Origin: Bacillota bacterium
Lineage (GTDB): Bacteria > Bacillota > Clostridia > Oscillospirales > Oscillospiraceae
NCBI GenBank assembly: GCA_021768085.1
Contig: JAETOJ010000014.1
Coordinates: forward strand, 1 to 63,560
Length of the DNA stretch: 63,560 bases
Direction: 5' to 3'
Positions 53,439 to 61,468 of the stretch are shown piece by piece (position 1 is the stretch's first letter; every line of letters starts with the position of its first letter). The translations under genes were made by a program, and so were the position numbers. Under the pieces are notes generated by a model. It made no database searches. It had not been told where the DNA came from and saw only the letters and a program-made list of their open reading frames with translations.

Positions 53439-54377
53439 ATGGGGAAGCGGATTGTAGTGGCCCTGGGCGGAAACGCCCTGGGCAATTCCCCTGAGGAGCA
53501 ATTGGAGCTGGTGAAGGGCACCGCCAAGCCCATCGTGGATCTGGTGGAAAAGGGCTGCGAGGTCATCATCGGCCACGGCAACGGCCCCCAGGTGGGCATG
53601 ATCAACCTGGCCATGGAGTTCTCCGCCAACAAAGGCGGCGGCACTCCCTATATGCCCTTCCCTGAGTGCGGGGCCATGACCCAGGGCTATATTGGCTACC
53701 ACCTCCAGCAGGCCATCCAGGACGAGCTGAAGGCCCGGGGCATCAAGAAAGCCTGCGCCACCGTGGTAACCCAGGTAGTGGTGGACGAGTCCGACCCGGG
53801 CTTCCAGAAGCCCACCAAGCCCGTGGGCAGCTTCTACACCAAGGAGGAGGCCGACGCCATTGCGGCGGAGAAGGGCTTCACCTTTGTGGAGGACGCCGGC
53901 CGGGGCTACCGCCGGGTGGTTCCCTCCCCCATCCCCAAGCGCATTGTGGAGCTGGAGGTGGTGGATCAGCTGGTGGCCGCCGGCAACATCGTCATCACCG
54001 TGGGCGGCGGCGGCATCCCCGTGGTGGAGACCGACAAGGGCCTGAAGGGCGTGGCCGCCGTCATCGACAAGGATCGGGCCAGCGCCCTGCTGGCCCGGGA
54101 CGTGAAGGCGGATCAGCTCATCATCCTCACCGCGGTGGATCGTGTGTGCGTCAATTTCAACAAGCCCGATCAGCGGGAGTTGGCCTCCATGACCCTGGCT
54201 GAGGCAGAGGAGTATATCAAACAGGGCCAGTTTGCCCCCGGCAGCATGCTGCCCAAGGTTCAGTCCTGTATGGAGTTTGTGGAACACAGCGCCAACGGCG
54301 GCACCGCCCTCATCACCTCTCTGTCCCGGGCGGCGGAGGCGCTGGACGGAAAAACGGGAACGGTGGTTGAAAAGTAA
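53439..54377 (+). CDS. arcC: Carbamate kinase
   Basis: A 312-aa kinase making ATP from carbamoyl phosphate and ADP, the energy-yielding step. Motifs: VALGGNALGN (about 6), GHGNGPQVGMI (about 47), PVGSFYTKEEAD, RRVVPSPIPKRIVE and LTAVDRVCVNF. ATG lies four bases after the arcB stop, so the two are translationally coupled. Confidence 0.97.
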   Translation: MGKRIVVALGGNALGNSPEEQLELVKGTAKPIVDLVEKGCEVIIGHGNGPQVGMINLAMEFSANKGGGTPYMPFPECGAMTQGYIGYHLQQAIQDELKARGIKKACATVVTQVVVDESDPGFQKPTKPVGSFYTKEEADAIAAEKGFTFVEDAGRGYRRVVPSPIPKRIVELEVVDQLVAAGNIVITVGGGGIPVVETDKGLKGVAAVIDKDRASALLARDVKADQLIILTAVDRVCVNFNKPDQRELASMTLAEAEEYIKQGQFAPGSMLPKVQSCMEFVEHSANGGTALITSLSRAAEALDGKTGTVVEK

Positions 54378-54413
54378 GCGGAAACGACTATAATATAAGA
54401 AGGAGAGATTGTC

Positions 54414-55871
54414 ATGGCAGAGAAGAAAAAGAGACGCTCGATAAGCACATTTGCCATTCTTCTGGCTGTGCTGCTGGTGGTGTCCATCGTCACCTGGATT
54501 GCCAGCGGCCAGACCTACACCGGCGTTGACGAGGAGACCGGCGAGGCTGTGGAGATGGCGGTGGAGGGCGCGTCCCTCAGCGACATTCTGATGGCCCCCA
54601 TCGCCGGCTGGCATGACGCCGGCGACGTGATTGGCTTCGTGTTCTGCCTGGGCGCCTTCCTGTCTATCCTGAACGCCACCGGCGCTTTGGAGACCGGCAT
54701 TCAGGTGCTGGTGAAAAAGCTGAAGGGCAAGGAACTGGTGCTGGTCTGGATCCTGATGTTCCTGTTCTCCATCGGCGGCACCACCTACGGCATGGGCGAG
54801 GAGACCGTGGGCTTCTATATCCTGCTGGCCGCCACCATGATGGCCGCGGGCTTTGACCCCATGGTGGGCGCGGCCACCGTTCTGCTGGGCGCCGGCACCG
54901 GCGTGCTGGGCTCCACCATCAACCCCTTCGCCACCGGCGCCGCCGTGGCCGCGGCGGGCGTGGATCTCAACATGGGCATCGTGTATGTGGAGGCCATTAT
55001 CCTCTGGCTGAGCACCTATGTGATCTCCGCCCTGTTTGTCACCGCCTACGCCCGGAAGGTGAAGGACGGCAAGGGCTCCATCTTCACCGCCGAGCAGATC
55101 GGCGAGTGCAAGGCTGCCTACGGCACCTCCACCGAGATCGCGGACGACGTCCGCCTCACCGGCCGTCAGAAGGGCGTTCTGGTTGTGTTCGCCCTGGCCT
55201 TTGTGGTGATGATCCTGGGCTTCATCCCCTGGGAGGATCTGAACGAGGGCATCTTCAACGCCTTTGGCTTCTCCGGCGTACTCACCGGCAATCCCTTCGG
55301 TTGGTGGTGGTTCGACGACGCGGCCACCTGGTTCCTGCTGATGGGCATTATCATCGGCCTCATCGGCCTGGACGACAAGAGCAAGATGATGCCCTGCATC
55401 GTGGCCGGCTTTGCCGACATGATCTCCGTCAACCTGGTCATCGCCCTGGCCCGTGCCACCACCGTCATCATGACTACCACTGGTCTGGGCACCTGGCTGG
55501 TGGAGGCTTCCGTCACCGCGCTGTCCGCCTCCGGCCTGCCCGCCCCCATCTTCGGCTTCCTGGATTACCTGCTCCATGTGGGGCTGAGCTTCCTGGTGCC
55601 GTCCTCCTCCGGCCTGGCCAGCCTGTCCGCCCCCATCGTGTCCCCCATCGTGGCGGGCATGGGCTGGTCCGTGGAGACCTCCATCATGATCAACGTGGCC
55701 GCCAACGGCTTCGTGAATCTGTTTACCCCCACCTGCGGCTTCATCATGGGTGGCCTGGCTCTGGCCCGTGTGCCCTGGGAGACCTGGGTGAAGTGGGCGG
55801 CCAAGCTGCTGGCCATCATCGCGGTGGTTTCCGCCGTGGTGCTCACCGTGGCCATGCTGATTCTGAGCTGA
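54414..55871 (+). CDS. YfcC/DcuC-like carrier, probable arginine-ornithine antiporter
   Basis: A 485-aa membrane protein of the YfcC (C4-dicarboxylate anaerobic carrier-like) family with about 12 hydrophobic helices. Seen: SIGGTTYGMGEETVGFY (about 122), GAGTGVLGSTINPFATG (about 160) and LVPSSSGLASLSAPIV (about 397), paired re-entrant loops of the fold. Located last in arcABC-X, it most likely exchanges arginine for ornithine, taking the place of a classical APC-type ArcD. ATG follows AGGAGAG. Cargo is inferred from context. Confidence 0.88.
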   Translation: MAEKKKRRSISTFAILLAVLLVVSIVTWIASGQTYTGVDEETGEAVEMAVEGASLSDILMAPIAGWHDAGDVIGFVFCLGAFLSILNATGALETGIQVLVKKLKGKELVLVWILMFLFSIGGTTYGMGEETVGFYILLAATMMAAGFDPMVGAATVLLGAGTGVLGSTINPFATGAAVAAAGVDLNMGIVYVEAIILWLSTYVISALFVTAYARKVKDGKGSIFTAEQIGECKAAYGTSTEIADDVRLTGRQKGVLVVFALAFVVMILGFIPWEDLNEGIFNAFGFSGVLTGNPFGWWWFDDAATWFLLMGIIIGLIGLDDKSKMMPCIVAGFADMISVNLVIALARATTVIMTTTGLGTWLVEASVTALSASGLPAPIFGFLDYLLHVGLSFLVPSSSGLASLSAPIVSPIVAGMGWSVETSIMINVAANGFVNLFTPTCGFIMGGLALARVPWETWVKWAAKLLAIIAVVSAVVLTVAMLILS

Positions 55872-55900
55872 CCCTGACGTTTCGCAGCGTTTTCCCACAA

Positions 55901-55949
55901 CAGGAAAAGCCGGCCGTATGTGCCTGTCACATACGGCCGGGCTTTCCTG
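55901..55949 (+). terminator. Terminator of the arginine deiminase operon
   Basis: A 22-bp stem with two mismatches (55901-55922 with 55928-55949), loop CCTGT, ending in GGGCTTTCC. Confidence 0.8.
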
Positions 55950-55990
55950 TTCCCCGTGCTCGACATGAGAAAGGCTGAAGGTGATCCGTT

Positions 55991-57271
55991 TTGAACCGAC
56001 CTGCGGTATTGCAGGACAACCTGTCCGCATCCAGCGACCCCGCCGCCATCTGCTCCTTTGACTATGAGGCCATTCAGGCCCCTACCAGGCCCCTGATCCA
56101 CCAGTCCGCCCGGTTTATCTACATCAAGCGGGGCCGGGGCGTCATTGAGATCGGTGGCGAGCCCTATGATATCCGGCCGGATATGTTGATTGCCGTCACC
56201 CCCTGGGGCATCACCGAGATCACCCAGGTGGAGCAGACCATGCAGCTGATGCTCATTGTGTATGACTACCATTACATTAACTCCATGCTGAAGGGCATCG
56301 CCGGCATGGAGGAGGACAGCTCTGAGCTGCTGCGCTTCCTGTCCATGGAGCCGGTGGTGTATTTGGACTCCGTTCAGGCGGCTTGCGTGGACAATTTGGC
56401 GGAGCAGCTCCGAACGGAGCTGGGGGTGGAGTCCACCAGAGTCAATCCCCCCCAGGAGCGACCTCTGTCCCAGCTCTATGTCACCAACAAGATCATCGAG
56501 CTGATGATCCTCTACCGGCGCTATGTCATGGCCGTCCGGGGCGAAAAGGACTATGAGAAGGACATTGCCGCGGAGCGCTCTATCCTCAGCTACCTTTATG
56601 CCCACTCCGCCGAGCGGCTCACCCTGGCCAGTGTGGCGGGGGCCTTCTTCATCTCAGAGTCTACCCTGTCCAAGCGGATCGCGGAGACCACCGGCACCAC
56701 CTTCTCCAAACTGCTGTCCAGCATCCGCATTGAAAAAGTCTCTGACTACCTGATCTATACCGATCTGACCTTGGACGCTATCGCCACCCTCACCGGGTTT
56801 GTAGATGCGTCCCACCTCTCTAAGCATTTTGTGGCCCAGGTGGGGGTAGCCCCCATCAAGTTTCGCAAGATCTACGCCAAATCCAAGACCAAATTCAACC
56901 GCACCAACAAAGACGTGGCCTACCAGATCACCGACTATATTTACAAGAACTACACCACTGAAAAGCTCACCGCCGGACAGGTGGCCTCCCGGTTCGGCAT
57001 CTCCGTGGCGGAGATGAACCGACTGATGCTCTATCACTCCGATATGAATTTTGAGACTCTGCTGAATTTTGTGCGGGTGAACCGGGCCTGTGAGCTGCTG
57101 GCCTCCACGGAGTATTACGTTATTGACGTGGCCTTCGAGGTGGGATACAGCAACATCAAGACCTTCAATACCAATTTCCTGAAGTTTAAGGGGATGACCC
57201 CCACGGAATTTCGCAGCCGGATCACCCTCCAGAAGCCGGACGGGAGCGAGACCGGACGGAATAAAAAGTGA
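55991..57271 (+). CDS. AraC-family regulator with two tandem DNA-binding domains
   Basis: A 426-aa regulator. N-terminal cupin-like sensor about 25-100 (RFIYIKRGRGVIEIGG). A first AraC domain lies at about 195-293 (LTLASVAGAFFISESTLSKRI, TLDAIATLTGFVDASHLSKHF, then PIKFRKIY). A second complete one lies at about 309-410 (LTAGQVASRFGISVAEMNRLM, VIDVAFEVGYSNIKTFNTNF, then TPTEFRSR). Four helix-turn-helices in one chain are unusual. The start is TTG 55991-55993 after AAGGTGAT. Between the arc operon and argR, it likely controls arginine genes. Confidence 0.88.
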   Translation: MNRPAVLQDNLSASSDPAAICSFDYEAIQAPTRPLIHQSARFIYIKRGRGVIEIGGEPYDIRPDMLIAVTPWGITEITQVEQTMQLMLIVYDYHYINSMLKGIAGMEEDSSELLRFLSMEPVVYLDSVQAACVDNLAEQLRTELGVESTRVNPPQERPLSQLYVTNKIIELMILYRRYVMAVRGEKDYEKDIAAERSILSYLYAHSAERLTLASVAGAFFISESTLSKRIAETTGTTFSKLLSSIRIEKVSDYLIYTDLTLDAIATLTGFVDASHLSKHFVAQVGVAPIKFRKIYAKSKTKFNRTNKDVAYQITDYIYKNYTTEKLTAGQVASRFGISVAEMNRLMLYHSDMNFETLLNFVRVNRACELLASTEYYVIDVAFEVGYSNIKTFNTNFLKFKGMTPTEFRSRITLQKPDGSETGRNKK

Positions 57272-57297
57272 ATGAAACAGGGAAAACCCGAAAAAAT

Positions 57298-57522
57298 ATA
57301 CGAGATTATACAAAATATTCAGAAGCAACGTATAGCGTTCCCGGAACAGAGGGGATATAATAGCTCCGTTTTTCCATAGCCGCCTGCCCGGAGCGATGAC
57401 CGGATATCAGGCCCCGGAAGCGCGGCGGCCGGCTTTCGCCGGAGTCCATGCAAAAATATGCAAGAATATACAAGAAAAACCCGATAGAGTGTATAGCGTG
57501 CCGGTTGTCACCGGCATATAAT
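57298..57522 (+). promoter_or_regulatory. Duplicated promoter region with phased 10-bp repeats upstream of argR
   Basis: Unit A: ATACGAGATT ATACAAAATA (57298-57317), then TAGCGT (57333-57338), 17 bases, TATAAT (57356-57361). Unit B: ATGCAAAAAT ATGCAAGAAT ATACAAGAAA (57448-57477), then TAGCGT (57494-57499), 17 bases, TATAAT (57517-57522). Both have a perfect -10 and a non-consensus -35, as in activator-dependent promoters. Repeats of about one helical turn put the sites on one DNA face. Candidates for binding: the double-domain AraC protein or ArgR. Confidence 0.7.
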
Positions 57523-57582
57523 TCTCTTTTATGAGATATACGCTCCTTTCACGGGCAACTGAGAAGGGTTGGAAGCAGGCTC

Positions 57583-58053
57583 ATGAAAAAAAACCGGCAA
57601 AAGCTGATCCTGGAACTGATCTCCAGGCAGCCGGTGGAGACGCAGCAGCAGCTCCAGGCGCTTTTGGAGGAGAACGGGGTGCACTGCACCCAGGCCACCC
57701 TGTCCCGGGATCTTCACGCCCTGGGGCTGGTGAAGCAGGCCGAGCCCAGCGGCCTGATCCGCTACAGCGTCAACCCCCTGTCCATGGAGGACGACGATCT
57801 GCGGCGGTTGATGAACATCACCCGGATGGGTGCGGTGTCGGCTCAGGCCGCCCAGAACATCATCGTGATCCGAACGCTGCCTGGGCTGGCCAACGCGGTG
57901 GGCTCCTATGTGGACAAGTCGGAGCTGCCAGGGTTGGTAGGGAGCCTTGCCGGGAACGACACCATTTTGCTGGTGATGAAGGATAATGACGCGGCGGGGG
58001 AGCTGCTGGCCCGCCTCCAGGAGCTGCTGGAGGGGAAGCACGCCCTGCCGTGA
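57583..58053 (+). CDS. argR: Arginine repressor
   Basis: A 156-aa ArgR. The N-terminal winged helix has KKNRQKLILELISRQPVETQQQLQ and CTQATLSRDLHALGLVK (SR contacting DNA, about residues 45-50). The C-terminal hexamerisation and arginine-binding domain has LPGLANAVGSYVDKSELPGLVGSLAGNDTILLVM in outline; the family's acidic ligand pair appears as ND rather than DD. ATG follows AAGGGTTGGAAG weakly. argS follows 16 bases later. Confidence 0.93.
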   Translation: MKKNRQKLILELISRQPVETQQQLQALLEENGVHCTQATLSRDLHALGLVKQAEPSGLIRYSVNPLSMEDDDLRRLMNITRMGAVSAQAAQNIIVIRTLPGLANAVGSYVDKSELPGLVGSLAGNDTILLVMKDNDAAGELLARLQELLEGKHALP

Positions 58054-58069
58054 TGGAGGTCAAGGCATC

Positions 58070-59728
58070 ATGAATGATTTTGAACAGAAAATTTTCCAGG
58101 CTGTCAAGGAGGCCGTCCACCAGGTCTATGGGCTGGAGCCCGAGGACAACCTGCTGACGGTGGAGGTGCCCCGGGACACCAAGCTGGGGGACTATGCCAC
58201 CGGCGCGGCCATGAAGCTGGCCAAGACGCTGCACAAGAGCCCCATGGACATTGCCCAACCCCTGGCGGAGAAGCTTCAGGAGCTGCTGCCCGAGGCGGAG
58301 TCCGTCACTGTGGCCAAGCCCGGCTTTATCAACTTCAAGCTGCGCAGCGGCGCGCTAACCGCCCTGATCAACCAGGTGCTGGACGCCGGGGACGACTTTG
58401 GCAAGAACGACTCCGGCAAGGATGTGCACATCCTGGTGGAGTGGGTATCCGCCAACCCCACCGGCGATCTGCACTGCGGCCATGCCCGGGGTGCGGCCTG
58501 GGGAGACGCCATCTGCCGCCTGCTGGAAAAGAGTGGCTACGATGTGCTGCGGGAGTTCTATGTGAACGACGCCGGCAACCAGATCGTCATGCTGGGTGAG
58601 TCCCTGATCTCCCGGTACTTTGAGCATTTTGGCAAGGAGTATCCCCTGCCCGACAACGGCTACCACGCCGACGACGTGAAGCAGATTGCCAGGGACATTG
58701 CGGAGCAGGACGGCGACAAGTGGCTGAACGCCGATCCCAAGGAGCGGCTGGAGTACTTCATGCTGGAGGGCAAAACCCGGGAGCTGAAGAAGATCGAGAA
58801 GGATCTGGAGCTCTACCGGGTGCATATGGAGTCCTGGATCCACGAGACGTTCTTCTATGAGAACAACATGGAGCGGATCAACGCCTGCCTGAAGCGGATG
58901 GATGAGATGGGCCTGATCTACGAAAAGGACGGGGCCCTGTGGCTCAAGACCACGGACTACGGCGATGAGAAGGATCGGGTGCTGCGCAAGAGCGACGGCA
59001 CGCTGTCCTACCTCACCCCGGATGTGGCTAACCATGTGTATAAGGTGGAGCGGGGCTATACCACCCTGGTGAACCTGTGGGGCGCAGATCACCACTCCTA
59101 TGTGACTCGGATGCAGGCCGCCCTCACTGCCCTGGGTTATCCCAAGGGGACGCTGTCGGTGGATCTGATCCAGATGGTGCGTATGGTGGAGGATGGTGCG
59201 GAGGTCAAGATGTCCAAGCGCACCGGCAACGCCATTACCCTGCGGGAGCTGTGCGAAGATGTGGGCGTGGATGCCGCCCGGTGGTTCTTCGTGTCCAAGG
59301 ACATCTCCTCTCAGATGGACTTTGATATGAAGCAGGCCGCCGCCCGGGACAACGACAACCCGGTGTACTATGCCCAGTACGCCTATTCCCGGATGTGCTC
59401 CATTTTGAAGAACGAGGAGATCCCCGATTTCCACCGGGAGGACAGCTATGACCGGCTCACCGACGAGAAGGAGTTGCTGTTGCTGAAGATGATGGGCGAG
59501 TTCCCCGCGCTGGTGGCCAGGGCCGCCAAGGTGCGCAAACCCAACATTGTGGCGGACTATATCCTGTCGCTGGTGAAGCTGTACCACAGCTATTACAACA
59601 GCACCCGGGTGAACAACCCGGAGGATCCCGAGCTGACCAACCAGCGCCTGGGACTGGTGAAGGCTCTCCAGGTGACCCTGCGCAACGCGCTGGATCTGCT
59701 GGGCGTGTCCGCGCCGGAGTCCATGTAA
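58070..59728 (+). CDS. argS: Arginyl-tRNA synthetase
   Basis: A 552-aa class I synthetase. Add1 domain (about 1-100), HIGH-like motif SANPTGDLHCGHARGA (about 125), GADHHSYVTRMQAAL (about 340), KMSKRTGN (KMSKS motif, about 380) and a DALR anticodon-binding C-terminus (YAYSRMCSILKN, NALDLLGV). ATG 58070-58072 follows GGAGGTCAAGG. Same operon as argR; a tRNA-Arg gene follows directly. Confidence 0.96.
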   Translation: MNDFEQKIFQAVKEAVHQVYGLEPEDNLLTVEVPRDTKLGDYATGAAMKLAKTLHKSPMDIAQPLAEKLQELLPEAESVTVAKPGFINFKLRSGALTALINQVLDAGDDFGKNDSGKDVHILVEWVSANPTGDLHCGHARGAAWGDAICRLLEKSGYDVLREFYVNDAGNQIVMLGESLISRYFEHFGKEYPLPDNGYHADDVKQIARDIAEQDGDKWLNADPKERLEYFMLEGKTRELKKIEKDLELYRVHMESWIHETFFYENNMERINACLKRMDEMGLIYEKDGALWLKTTDYGDEKDRVLRKSDGTLSYLTPDVANHVYKVERGYTTLVNLWGADHHSYVTRMQAALTALGYPKGTLSVDLIQMVRMVEDGAEVKMSKRTGNAITLRELCEDVGVDAARWFFVSKDISSQMDFDMKQAAARDNDNPVYYAQYAYSRMCSILKNEEIPDFHREDSYDRLTDEKELLLLKMMGEFPALVARAAKVRKPNIVADYILSLVKLYHSYYNSTRVNNPEDPELTNQRLGLVKALQVTLRNALDLLGVSAPESM

Positions 59729-59740
59729 AAGTGAATAGAG

Positions 59741-59767
59741 GGGCGGCCCGCCTGCGGCGGGCCGCCC
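59741..59767. terminator. GC hairpin after argS
   Basis: Perfect 12-bp stem GGGCGGCCCGCC/GGCGGGCCGCCC with a three-base loop and no T-run; just upstream of the tRNA. Confidence 0.6.
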
Positions 59768-59774
59768 GTGATAC

Positions 59775-59851
59775 GCGCCCGTAGTTCAATTGGATAGAGC
59801 GTCAGATTCCGGTTCTGAATGTTGGGGGTTCGAGTCCCTTCGGGCGTACCA
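59775..59851 (+). tRNA. tRNA-Arg (CCG)
   Basis: A 77-base tRNA: acceptor GCGCCCG/CGGGCGT (one G-U pair), D-arm with GGATAGAGC, anticodon stem TCAGA/TCTGA with loop TTCCGGT (anticodon CCG), T-arm GGTTCGAGTCC, encoded CCA. The prophage end lies on its 3' side. Confidence 0.95.
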
Positions 59852-59856
59852 CGCAG

Positions 59857-59900
59857 AAATCCCCGCAAACCGTTGCTACCAGCGGTTTGCGGGGATTTTT
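59857..59900 (+). terminator. Terminator of tRNA-Arg
   Basis: A 16-bp perfect stem AAATCCCCGCAAACCG/CGGTTTGCGGGGATTT followed by TTT. Confidence 0.93.
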
Positions 59901-60014
59901 TAATGCCATTTTCCGCGCCTGCGAGTGGCAGTTTTTGACCTAATATGCCGGATTTGGTGGTGGAAAAGGTGGTGGAAAAATTTCTGCCAACCCTGAATAT
60001 ATGGGACTAAAGCA
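59901..60014. other. Likely prophage attachment region with tandem GGTGGTGGAAAA
   Basis: No gene. Two perfect tandem 12-mers GGTGGTGGAAAA (59956-59967, 59968-59979) lie between the tRNA terminator and the first prophage gene. They may be integrase arm sites or the remains of a coding tail; the mate att site is outside the window. Confidence 0.45.
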
Positions 60015-60038
60015 AGGCCGGGGATCTCTCCCCGGCCT
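60015..60038 (-). terminator. Terminator of the prophage lysis block
   Basis: AGGCCGGGGA/TCCCCGGCCT stem, loop TCTC, directly beyond the last minus-strand gene. Confidence 0.75.
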
Positions 60039-60055
60039 CGCTCTTTATCTGCCGC

Positions 60056-60301
60056 CTACGGGTGCGTCGCGGGCTTGACCGGCTCCATATGGCCGGCGTT
60101 GGTCGTGTGCTCCGCATAGCCCATATGCTCCTTGTGCTCCCAGTGCTCCTCCTCGGCCTCGTCCGGGTGGATACGGCACAGCGCGTAATACGCGCCGCCC
60201 AAGGTGTCCAGGTTGCGGATGCTTTCCGGAGTAAGCGGCTGGCTGCCCTCCTGCTCGATCATCTCCAGCAGCTCGTGCTTGTTGTGCTTTACCTGCATCA
60301 T
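60056..60301 (-). CDS. Small hypothetical prophage protein
   Basis: An 81-aa soluble protein: a helical N-terminus (KHNKHELLEMIEQEGSQPL, SIRNLDTLGGAYYALCRIH) and an unusual His/Glu-rich tail (EEEHWEHKEHMGYAEHTTNAGHMEP in outline), which could bind metal. ATG 60299-60301 follows GGAGG; it starts two bases after the preceding gene's stop. No family recognised. Confidence 0.65.
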   Translation of the reverse strand: MMQVKHNKHELLEMIEQEGSQPLTPESIRNLDTLGGAYYALCRIHPDEAEEEHWEHKEHMGYAEHTTNAGHMEPVKPATHP

Positions 60302-60302
60302 G

Positions 60303-60650
60303 TCACGCCTCCTTGATGTACTCGGCCAGACGCTCGAAGTCCTCCGCGAAGAAGGTCAGCGAGCCCAGAATGGGCACGTCAATCTTCACGCCGGTGTCCG
60401 GCACGGTCTGCTTGACCGCCGCCAAGAGCCCGTCCAAGTCCAGGTTGCCGTCCTCGTCCATCGCGCCCATCTGGGCCAGCACGGGGAGGGCCGCGTACTG
60501 CTGGACGTTCTTGTGGACGGCATAGGCCGCGCCGGAGAGGAAGGCCACCTTCTTCAATTGTCCGTTGGGCACGTTGACCGGGATCTGGGGCGCCAACTCC
60601 GCGTCGATGAACTTGACGGCGCCGGCCTCAATTTGTTTGATGGTTACCAT
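60303..60650 (-). CDS. Hypothetical prophage protein
   Basis: A 115-aa soluble protein beginning VTIKQIEAGAVKFIDAELAPQIP with a helical middle (QLKKVAFLSGAAYAVHKNVQQY) and an acidic Asp-rich turn (GAMDEDGNLDLDG). It sits between two other small genes at the lysis end of the prophage. ATG follows GGAGGC. I recognise the type from Clostridial phage-like blocks but no function. Confidence 0.65.
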   Translation of the reverse strand: MVTIKQIEAGAVKFIDAELAPQIPVNVPNGQLKKVAFLSGAAYAVHKNVQQYAALPVLAQMGAMDEDGNLDLDGLLAAVKQTVPDTGVKIDVPILGSLTFFAEDFERLAEYIKEA

Positions 60651-60733
60651 GTCTGCCTCCTAAAGCCTCCGGGGAGGGAGACGGTCTCCCTCCCCGGGCG
60701 GGAAATCACTTGTGCCCGAATTGGGCACAAATC

Positions 60734-61378
60734 TCAGCGCCCGCAGTCGCAGCACTGGGCGGGCAGCGGGTTGTAGGTGGGCTGGGTGCGGGTGGTGGTG
60801 CCGGTGGTCACAGAGGCCACCTGGATGGGGTAGAACGTCTGGTTGACGTAGTTGACGATGGTGTCATCGGCGCACTTGCGCTCGCGGCGCTCGCACTCCA
60901 GCGCGGCGGTCTGCTTCTCGCAGCAGCAGTCCAGGCGCTCCTGGAGCAGCTGGAAGCTGTCCTTGGTGGCCTGGTTGTTGACGGCCTGCCGGCCCAGCTG
61001 CTCCTCGATGGCGCGGAAACGCCCATCGACGTATTTGTACATCTCCAGGGCCTTCTGGTCGTTGTAGGAGTTGGCGTCCCGCAGGGCGATCTGGGAGTCC
61101 TTGTTCGCGATCTCCTGCACCAGGTGCATCTCCCGCTGGGTAACGGGGTCGCAGTCGCTGCCGCAGGGCACGGCGCCGCGGCCCCGCAGGTAGTCCGCCA
61201 TCACCATGGCGGACACCATATCATTGTTGCACCCGGAGTTGCGGTTGTTGTTAAACAGACCGCCCAAACCGGCCAGACCGCCCATGGCGTTGATGACGCC
61301 CAGAGACAGACCGGCGATACCCGTACCCAGACCGGCGCCCGCGATGCCCTTGCTGGCGTATTCCTTGTTGATGACCAT
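60734..61378 (-). CDS. Prophage structural-type protein with Gly-rich N-terminus
   Basis: A 214-aa protein. Residues about 8-45 are Gly/Ala/Leu-rich and hydrophobic (GIAGAGLGTGIAGLSLG, GGLAGLGGLF) and could insert in a membrane. The rest is a long helix (QEIANKDSQIALRDANSYND, YVDGRFRAIEEQLGRQAV, LQERLDCCCEKQ) with many Cys, ending QCCDCGR, so coiled-coil assembly is likely. ATG follows AAGGAGG. No assigned function. Confidence 0.7.
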   Translation of the reverse strand: MVINKEYASKGIAGAGLGTGIAGLSLGVINAMGGLAGLGGLFNNNRNSGCNNDMVSAMVMADYLRGRGAVPCGSDCDPVTQREMHLVQEIANKDSQIALRDANSYNDQKALEMYKYVDGRFRAIEEQLGRQAVNNQATKDSFQLLQERLDCCCEKQTAALECERRERKCADDTIVNYVNQTFYPIQVASVTTGTTTRTQPTYNPLPAQCCDCGR

Positions 61379-61468
61379 AGTTATCCTCCTTATGTATTTT
61401 GGTTGGATGTGTCCCCAGACGGGGCCTTAGCGCTGCATTGGACTCACCTCCTTTCGGTCGGTAAAGCG

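Noticed and set aside
53403..56030. 875-codon minus-strand frame opposite arcB/arcC/antiporter, His/Gly-rich
   Set aside because: Low-complexity antisense of three well-supported genes; no ribosome site or domain.
59593..59868. 91-codon minus frame across tRNA-Arg
   Set aside because: Translated tRNA shadow, a common false gene.
59943..60010. Short frame over the GGTGGTGGAAAA repeats (VVEKVVEKFLP-like)
   Set aside because: Too short, no ribosome site; repeat-derived.
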